Positions 15,867 to 20,292 of a stretch of 20,292 bases of DNA are shown here, piece by piece. Each line of letters opens with the position of its first letter. The first letter of the stretch is position 1. The stretch is from JAGWRA01 sp035534615 (GTDB taxonomy: Bacteria; Acidobacteriota; Vicinamibacteria; Vicinamibacterales; CAVVIG01): assembly GCA_035534615.1 (NCBI GenBank), contig DATLRO010000118.1:1-20292 (forward strand). Reading direction: 5' to 3'. Under the pieces are notes generated by a model. The model was not told the origin of the DNA, did no database searches, and was given only the letters and a program-made list of their open reading frames with translations. A program made the translations under genes and the position numbers.

Positions 15867-16011
15867 GTGCCGGATGATATTGTACGCCTTCGAGTACACG
15901 AAGGAGACACAACGGCCAGCGCGCGAGGCGCGACGCGAAGTCACGGCCAATGGATGACCGGCAGACCGACGGCGATTGACAGGTTGAAACGTGGCGGAGT
16001 AGATAGCGGCC
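15867..16011. promoter_or_regulatory. Divergent intergenic region with overlapping inverted repeats
   Basis: This region separates the minus-strand TPR gene from the plus-strand membrane protein. Two overlapping inverted repeats lie just upstream of the TPR gene: TGTAC-N8-GTACA (15881-15898) and CCTTCG-N6-CGAAGG (15887-15904). A TACAAT hexamer on the minus strand (15885-15880) overlaps the first repeat and matches the -10 consensus at 5 of 6 positions, though no good -35 box is found at the right distance. A repressor site covering a promoter is a reasonable reading but is not shown. Confidence 0.4.
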
Positions 16012-16581
16012 ATGGATCGGTTCGATCAACTCCGGAGCGACGCTCGGGGAGCGATGATCATGGCGCTCTTCAGCGCCGCCTGGCTGTTCTGGGGCGTCGC
16101 AACGCTGTCCCCGCCCGCGTCCTGGTGGGGCCCCGTGTCCGGCCTGCTGCTCGTGATGGTGTTCGCGCTCGTGCTGGCCGGACGGCGCGCGGTCATCGCG
16201 ATCGCCCGGACGTCGACGCCGCGTGCCCGGGTCAGTCCGTTTCGTCGTCCTGCCTACCGCCGGGCCGTCATGTTCGAAGCGGTGGCGATTCCGGTCGCCG
16301 TCGTGCTCCTCGACCTGCACGACCTCGCCACTTACATCCCGCCCGTCGTCGCGGCGATCGTCGGGGTGCATTTCTTCGGGCTGGTCGCGGCGTTCCGGAC
16401 CCGCCTGTACTGGTGGGTCGGCCTGGCGATGTGCGCCATTGCCGGTCTCAGCGTGGCGCTGGCGCCCGTGGCCGACTGGGCCACCTTCGTTGCGCTCGGA
16501 TGCGGTGCAGTGCTCTGGTGCACGGCGCTCGGACGGATCGTGCGGATCCGTCGCCGGCTCAGCCCCGCCAGCGCCGCGTAG
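16012..16581 (+). CDS. Six-helix integral membrane protein of unknown function
   Basis: The product has 189 residues. Hydrophobic segments lie at about 13-31, 39-57, 86-101, 108-126, 133-150 and 156-174, with a basic cytoplasmic loop between helices 2 and 3 (RTSTPRARVSPFRRPAYRR) and a basic C-terminus (RIVRIRRRLS). I do not recognise the family. An Asp/His cluster VLLDLHDLATYIPP (about 98-111) and H120 in VGVHFFGL are the only polar groups in or beside helices and might bind something. Compositional bias and codon use match neighbouring genes. The best frame starts at the ATG at 16012, with GGAG about 12 bases upstream, slightly far. It diverges from the TPR gene and converges on the reductase gene, so it is probably a single-gene transcript. 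Confidence 0.75.
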   Translation: MDRFDQLRSDARGAMIMALFSAAWLFWGVATLSPPASWWGPVSGLLLVMVFALVLAGRRAVIAIARTSTPRARVSPFRRPAYRRAVMFEAVAIPVAVVLLDLHDLATYIPPVVAAIVGVHFFGLVAAFRTRLYWWVGLAMCAIAGLSVALAPVADWATFVALGCGAVLWCTALGRIVRIRRRLSPASAA

Positions 16582-16605
16582 GCGGGCGCCGGGCCCCGGG
16601 GAGAG

Positions 16606-16664
16606 GCCGAGCTGAAGCTCGGCGCTGCGAAGTCGAGAAGGCCCCGAGCGCCGAGCGGCCTTCT
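16606..16664. terminator. Two hairpins between convergent genes, probable bidirectional terminator
   Basis: GCCGAGC (16606-16612) pairs with GCTCGGC (16617-16623) around TGAA. AGAAGGCC (16636-16643) pairs perfectly with GGCCTTCT (16657-16664), the second arm reaching into the reductase stop codon. Neither is followed by a U-tract. Their place between two 3' ends supports a termination or mRNA-end function. Confidence 0.5.
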
Positions 16665-17652
16665 ACAGCTCCAGCTCCCTCCCGATGTGGCGGGCGGTGG
16701 CGCGGTGGTAGACCAGGTCGGCGGCGACGACGTCTTCAACCGCCAGGCCGAGCGACTTGAAGATGGTGATCTGCTCGGCCGACTGCCGTCCCGGGATCGT
16801 GCCCGAGACGGCCGCACCCAGTTCGCCGGCGATGTGTTCGACGCCGAACCGCCGTTCGGCCATCCCCATTACCAGATCGCCGCATTCCACCAGGGCGGCG
16901 TCGCGGGAGTCGACGAAGAACCGCGCCGCGGCCGTCAGCGCCGGATCGATCTCGCGCTGATCCGGTCGGGTCGCGCCGACGGAGATCACGTGCGTGCCGG
17001 GGCGCACCCAGTCCGCCTGGATCACCGGCGTCGGCGACGAGGTCACGAGCACGACGATGTCCGCGCCGCGCACCGCGCCGGCCGCCGTGTCGGTGGCCGA
17101 GAGGCGGGCGGTGGTCTGCCCCTGCATCTCCGCGACGAACTGCCGGCGCCGCCCGGCATCCGGGCTCCAGACACGCACTTCCTTCAGCGCATGCACCCTG
17201 CCGAGCGCGTCGAGGTGGCTGCGCGCCTGCACGCCCGACCCGATGAGTGCGAGCGTCGCCGCTCCCTCTGGCGCGAGCAGGCGCGAGGAAACCGCGGAGA
17301 CGGCCGCCGTGCGGGCCTCCGTGATGTAGCGGCCGTCCATCACGGCGACGAGCGCCCCGGTCGTCGTGTCCATCAGGACGATGGTGCCCAGGTGGGTGTG
17401 CAGCCCCTTCGCGGCGTTGTCATGGAAGACGGTCACCAGCTTCGTGCCGAGCGCCGGCGGGTTCCGGATGTACGCCGGCATCACGGCGAGAAACGCCTTC
17501 CCCGGTTCGACCGGGATCACCGGCCGGACCGGCTGCACGACCTCCCCGGCGGAGAAGCGGGCGAGCGCCGTGGCCATGGCGTCGATGAGGTCGTCCATCG
17601 ACAGCACTTGCCTGACGTCCTGCTCGGTCAGCAAACGGAAGCGGATGGACAT
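16663..17652 (-). CDS. Ornithine cyclodeaminase/mu-crystallin family protein, probable pyrroline-2-carboxylate (ketimine) reductase
   Basis: The product has 329 residues from the ATG at 17652, with GAGG eight bases upstream; a longer in-frame start at 17706 would add a non-family tail. An N-terminal substrate domain carries GTKLVTVFHDN (K71) and ITEARTAAVSA (R114), and a Rossmann domain has ALIGSGVQARSH (GSGVQA, 138-143). The loop after the fold reads VGATRPDQREID (D231) rather than the D-x-P-G-K of true ornithine cyclodeaminases. Family members with this loop include NAD(P)H-dependent reductases of cyclic imines such as pyrroline-2-carboxylate. The divergent neighbour is a proline racemase-family enzyme. 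If that enzyme dehydrates trans-3-hydroxy-L-proline, its product is the substrate expected here and L-proline the end product. Alanine dehydrogenase-like activity is an alternative. Cytoplasmic. Confidence 0.88.
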   Translation of the reverse strand: MSIRFRLLTEQDVRQVLSMDDLIDAMATALARFSAGEVVQPVRPVIPVEPGKAFLAVMPAYIRNPPALGTKLVTVFHDNAAKGLHTHLGTIVLMDTTTGALVAVMDGRYITEARTAAVSAVSSRLLAPEGAATLALIGSGVQARSHLDALGRVHALKEVRVWSPDAGRRRQFVAEMQGQTTARLSATDTAAGAVRGADIVVLVTSSPTPVIQADWVRPGTHVISVGATRPDQREIDPALTAAARFFVDSRDAALVECGDLVMGMAERRFGVEHIAGELGAAVSGTIPGRQSAEQITIFKSLGLAVEDVVAADLVYHRATARHIGRELEL

Positions 17653-17682
17653 GGGGAGAGCCTCGGCGTGAAATGAAACTGA

Positions 17683-17703
17683 CGACGTATCACGTGCGAC
17701 GTA
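17683..17703. promoter_or_regulatory. CGACGTA direct repeats around CACGTG in the reductase leader
   Basis: CGACGTA occurs at 17683-17689 and 17697-17703, 14 bases apart start to start, with the palindrome CACGTG (17691-17696) between. It lies downstream of the reductase promoter, where a repressor or other factor could bind. Only the pattern is seen. Confidence 0.3.
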
Positions 17704-17729
17704 CATTGTCCGATGCGAACGGCCCTCAG

Positions 17730-17757
17730 CTTATAATTGGCCAGCCGGCGAACTCAA
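17730..17757 (-). promoter_or_regulatory. Candidate promoter of the ketimine reductase gene
   Basis: On the minus strand TTGAGT (17757-17752) and TATAAG (17735-17730) are separated by 16 bases, matching the -35 box at 4 of 6 positions and the -10 box at 5 of 6. The leader would be about 70 bases. The AT-rich core TTATAATTGG stands out locally. On the plus strand the same spot also contains a perfect TATAAT (17732-17737) but no suitable -35 box. Confidence 0.5.
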
Positions 17758-17769
17758 GCCGTTCTCGCG

Positions 17770-17937
17770 AGGATGAGGGCCGGGCGGCGCCCCGACGGCG
17801 CGCACGGCGCGCCCGCGAACGGCGTGGAGCGAGCCGCGTGAGGCGAGCGGGTGCAGTGAGCCGGCCAGCCTCCGCCAAGGCTCCGGCGGCCCGCCATAGC
17901 GCTTCCCGCGAAGGCGGGGGTTTGGGGCAGAGCCCCA
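17770..17937. repeat. GC-rich REP-like intergenic patch with hairpins
   Basis: This patch lacks codon structure on either strand and is made of short inverted and direct motifs: GGCGGCGCCCC, GGCGCGC repeated, GAGCGAGCCGCGTGAGGCGA, CCGCC-AAGGCTCC-GGCGG, and a tight final hairpin TGGGGC-AGA-GCCCCA (17923-17937). Short open frames on both strands through it are composition artefacts. Such motifs resemble dispersed palindromic repeats in high-GC genomes, but copies elsewhere cannot be seen from here. The last hairpin ends 6 bases before the racemase-family start codon. Confidence 0.5.
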
Positions 17938-17943
17938 TTTGAC

Positions 17944-18984
17944 ATGATTCGCCGCATTCAGACCATTGACGCTCACGCCGCCGGCGAGCCCCTGCGGCTG
18001 ATCGTGTCAGGGTTCCCGTCGCCCGAAGGGCGGACGATGCTGCAGAAGCGCGAATGGCTGCGGCGGCACGCCGATCACCTGCGCCGGGCGCTGATGCTCG
18101 AACCGCGCGGGCACGCCGACATGTACGGGGCGGTGCTGACCGAGCCGGCGACCGCCGGGGCGGACGCCGGCGTGCTGTTCATGCACAACGAAGGCTACAG
18201 CACGATGTGCGGCCACGGCGTCCTCGCCGTCGTGACGATCGCCTTCGAACGCCACCTCCTGATGCCGCGCGATGCCGGCGGCGCCGTCCTGCTGGACTCG
18301 CCGGCCGGCCTCATCCGGGCCCGGGCGCAGGTGACGTCGCCGGCGACGCTCCCGGTCACCGGCACGCACCACGCGCAGTCCGATTGCCGGGTGACGGAGG
18401 TCTCGTTCGTCAACGTCCCCTCGTTCGTCCTCCACGCAGGCCTCCGCGTGCGGGCGGGCGGGCGGGATCTGCCGGTGGATGTCGCTTTCGGCGGGGCGTT
18501 CTATGTGCTCGTCGACAGCGAGGCGGCCGGCGTCCCGCTGGACGCGGCGCACCTGCCGGAGCTGCGCCGGCTCGGGATGGAGATCAAGCGAGGCGTCGAA
18601 GCCGCGCAGTCGATCGTGCACCCGGCCGAGCCCGATCTGAAGGGGATCTACGGCACCATCTTCACGGCGCCCGCCCGGCTGCCGGACGCCGACCTCCGCA
18701 ACGTCACGATCTTCGCCGACGCCGAGGTCGACCGGTCGCCCTGCGGCACCGGCACGTCGGCCGTCATGGCGGTCCTCGACGCGATGGGCCTGCTGTCGGA
18801 CGACCGGCCGTTCACCCACGAAAGCCTCATCGGCACGACCTTCCGCGGGCGCGTGGTCGAGCGGACGACCGTCGGCGATCACCCCGCCATCGTGCCCGAG
18901 ATCAGCGGATCGGCCTGGATCACCGGCGAGCACACGTTCCTGATCGACGCGGACGATCCGCTGAGCGCCGGCTTCCGGATCTGA
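17944..18984 (+). CDS. Proline racemase family protein, trans-3-hydroxy-L-proline dehydratase-like with two active-site Cys
   Basis: The product has 346 residues, the family's usual length, with the two-lobed diaminopimelate-epimerase-like fold expected. The N-terminus (IDAHAAGEPLRLI), PRGHADMYGAVL and FMHNEGYSTMCGHG (C89) look like trans-3-hydroxy-L-proline dehydratases. The second active-site motif reads VDRSPCGTGTSA with C267. Dehydratases normally have Thr there, whereas racemases and 4-hydroxyproline 2-epimerases have Cys. The reaction is therefore uncertain: dehydration to pyrroline-2-carboxylate, or epimerisation. The divergent ketimine reductase gene favours the dehydratase reading. 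The ATG at 17944 begins the conserved N-terminus directly, but no Shine-Dalgarno is exposed because a stable hairpin occupies the bases before it. Cytoplasmic. Confidence 0.9.
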   Translation: MIRRIQTIDAHAAGEPLRLIVSGFPSPEGRTMLQKREWLRRHADHLRRALMLEPRGHADMYGAVLTEPATAGADAGVLFMHNEGYSTMCGHGVLAVVTIAFERHLLMPRDAGGAVLLDSPAGLIRARAQVTSPATLPVTGTHHAQSDCRVTEVSFVNVPSFVLHAGLRVRAGGRDLPVDVAFGGAFYVLVDSEAAGVPLDAAHLPELRRLGMEIKRGVEAAQSIVHPAEPDLKGIYGTIFTAPARLPDADLRNVTIFADAEVDRSPCGTGTSAVMAVLDAMGLLSDDRPFTHESLIGTTFRGRVVERTTVGDHPAIVPEISGSAWITGEHTFLIDADDPLSAGFRI

Positions 18985-19011
18985 ACGTGGACGGGGACTT
19001 CGCCGGAGGCC

Positions 19012-19049
19012 ATGCCGAGCGAGGGACATCAAGATCCCGAGCGAGGCAT
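19012..19049. repeat. Nested inverted and direct repeats between convergent genes
   Basis: ATGCC (19012-19016) pairs with GGCAT (19045-19049), and GGGA (19023-19026) pairs with TCCC (19035-19038). The 10-base sequence CCGAGCGAGG occurs twice in direct orientation (19015-19024 and 19037-19046) across the arms. It lies 28 bases after the racemase-family stop and 62 bases before the stop of the convergent transferase, so it may form a transcript end. The rest of 18985-19110 shows nothing else. Confidence 0.4.
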
Positions 19050-19110
19050 CGGCGTCAGTTCGCGCGGGGGATGGGGCCCCGGCGCAACTGAAGATGAGAT
19101 CGCCGCCTCC

Positions 19111-20292
19111 CTACCAGCCGACTGCCTCGCCGTCCTTGCGCGGATCCGACCCGCCCATCAACACGCCGGTCCGCGGATCGATCAGGATCCCCTGGAACCC
19201 GCCGAAGCCGCCCGGATTCTCGGCGAGCCGGTGGCCGCGCTCGAGCAGGCCGGCGCGCGCGTCGACCGGGATCCCCGACTCCAGGGCGACGCCGGCCGCC
19301 AGGTCGCGCAGCCGCGCCGCCTCGCCCGCCTCCTGCACGTTCATGCCGAAGTCGATGAGGTTGGCCAGCACCTGGACGTGCCCCTGCGGCTGCAGGTCGC
19401 CTCCCATCACGCCGAACGACAGCCACGGCCTGCCGTCCTTCAGGACCATGGCGGGTATCAGCGTGTGAAACGGGCGCTTGTGCGGCGCGATCTCGTCGGG
19501 ATGGCCCGGCTCCAGCGAGAACAGCGCCCCCCGGTTCTGCAGCACCACGCCGGTCTCGCCCGCGACGATGCCCGACCCGAACGACTCGAACAGCGACTGG
19601 ATGAGCGAGATCACGCGCCCCTCGCCGTCGGCCGCGGTCAGGTAGACGGTGTCGCCCAGGTCGTGGCCTTCGACCTGCACGTCGGCCGCCCCGCCGGTGG
19701 CGGCGCCGGGAATCTGCGCCGGCGGCCAGCTGCCGGCCGCATGTGCCGGATCGATCGCCGCTCGCCGCGCCGCCGCGTACTCCTTCGACAGCAGGGTCCG
19801 GACCACCTCCGGCGGTACCGATCCGGGGTCGGCGAGGTAGGCCTGCCGGTCGGCGAACGCGACCCGCTTGGCTTCGACGAGCAGGTGCAGGTACGCCGCG
19901 GAATTGTGACCGAGCGCCCGCAGGTCGTAGCCTTCGAGGATGTTCAGCATCTCGAGGGCGGTCAGCCCCTGCGTATTCGGCGGCAACTCGCAGATCTGAT
20001 AGCCCCGGTACGTCGTGCTGAGCGGATAGACCCAGTCCGAATGGTGCGCCGCGAAATCCTGCGCGTCGAGCAGTCCCCCGCGCTGCTGCAGATCGGCGCC
20101 GATCGTGCGGGCGATCGCGCCGCGGTAGAACGCGTCCGGCCCGCCCTGCGCCACCTGCTCCAGCGTGCGTGCCAGCCGCGGATTGGCGAACAGGTCGCCC
20201 GGGCGCGGCGCATGCCCTCCCGGCAGGAACGTGGCCGCCGCCTGCGGGTCTGCCGCCAGCGCCCGCTCCGCCTCCTGCCACTCATACGACAG
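19111..20292 (-). CDS. Gamma-glutamyltransferase family protein (Ntn hydrolase), N-terminus cut by window edge
   Basis: The frame is open from the window edge to the TAG at 19111, giving 393 residues, roughly the last two thirds of a usual protein of 550-590. Visible landmarks include DLQQRGGLLDAQDFAAHHSDW, ELPPNTQGLTALEML, the VEAKRVAFADRQAYLADP helix, the self-cleavage and nucleophile site at DTVYLTAADGEGRVISLI (Thr codon 19648-19650), GSGIVAGETGVVLQNRGALF, KRPFHTLIPAMV and the C-terminal NPGGFGGFQGILIDPRTG. The nucleophile is followed by V-Y instead of the T-H of classical enzymes, as in the YwrD/cephalosporin-acylase-like branch. Substrates may be gamma-glutamyl compounds such as glutathione or other amides. 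Autoprocessing into two chains is expected. Whether it has a signal peptide cannot be seen. It converges on the racemase-family gene, so the two are not co-transcribed. Confidence 0.93.
   Translation of the reverse strand: MSYEWQEAERALAADPQAAATFLPGGHAPRPGDLFANPRLARTLEQVAQGGPDAFYRGAIARTIGADLQQRGGLLDAQDFAAHHSDWVYPLSTTYRGYQICELPPNTQGLTALEMLNILEGYDLRALGHNSAAYLHLLVEAKRVAFADRQAYLADPGSVPPEVVRTLLSKEYAAARRAAIDPAHAAGSWPPAQIPGAATGGAADVQVEGHDLGDTVYLTAADGEGRVISLIQSLFESFGSGIVAGETGVVLQNRGALFSLEPGHPDEIAPHKRPFHTLIPAMVLKDGRPWLSFGVMGGDLQPQGHVQVLANLIDFGMNVQEAGEAARLRDLAAGVALESGIPVDARAGLLERGHRLAENPGGFGGFQGILIDPRTGVLMGGSDPRKDGEAVGW

Noticed and set aside
17673..17976. Small genes on either strand in the reductase/racemase gap
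   Set aside because: Several overlapping short frames in all phases, Arg/Ala/Pro-rich and lying in palindromic sequence; no Shine-Dalgarno and no family resemblance.
1..20292. CRISPR array, insertion sequence, phage or biosynthetic gene cluster
   Set aside because: I found no regularly spaced repeats, transposase or integrase motifs, phage structural genes or modular synthase domains on either strand.

Overview
The window is about 20.3 kb of very GC-rich bacterial chromosome. It most resembles Acidobacteriota, probably a Vicinamibacteria-like lineage. The reasons are the Acidobacteria-type VWFA-related protein at the left edge, the sulfatase-TPR and carboxypeptidase-regulatory/TPR proteins beside it, the high GC content and the many long antisense shadow frames. 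The taxonomic call is an inference from gene content; there is no rRNA or phylogenetic marker to confirm it. I support 16 protein genes (two cut by the window edges) and one tRNA. No stretch longer than 300 bases lacks a gene. I see no insertion sequence, integrase, CRISPR array or phage gene.

Left block (1-8033, all minus strand, read right to left): a secreted carboxypeptidase-regulatory/TPR protein, then two tandem paralogous membrane-anchored sulfatase-superfamily/TPR proteins, then a secreted VWFA-related protein that runs off the left edge. A strong Shine-Dalgarno and a plausible promoter lie ahead of the first gene, and the first three genes are tightly spaced. Both sulfatase-like proteins lack the Cys/Ser that becomes formylglycine. 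They carry Thr there plus an Asp-His pair, a metal-site pattern known from phospho-transferring members of the superfamily.

Middle block (8206-13740, minus strand): a LytM/M23 peptidase followed by a strong hairpin. Then comes a compact module of a cupredoxin-like lipoprotein, haem O synthase CtaB, an ABC ATPase, an ABC-2 permease and a DUF420 membrane protein. CtaB, the cupredoxin and DUF420 all point to haem-copper oxidase assembly, and the ABC pair sits between them with an almost overlapping junction. A four-tract G-quadruplex motif separates the permease from DUF420.

Right block (13856-20292): tRNA-Glu(CTC) on the plus strand; a SnoaL/NTF2-like protein and a secreted TPR protein on the minus strand; and a divergent six-helix membrane protein of unknown function. 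Next is an imino-acid module: an ornithine cyclodeaminase/mu-crystallin-family reductase divergent from a proline racemase-family enzyme. These two would fit trans-3-hydroxy-L-proline to pyrroline-2-carboxylate to L-proline. The racemase-family protein looks dehydratase-like overall but has Cys at both catalytic positions. A convergent gamma-glutamyltransferase-family gene, cut at its N-terminus, closes the window. The 291-base gap between reductase and racemase holds a promoter and a dense patch of REP-like hairpins ending only 6 bases before the racemase start codon.
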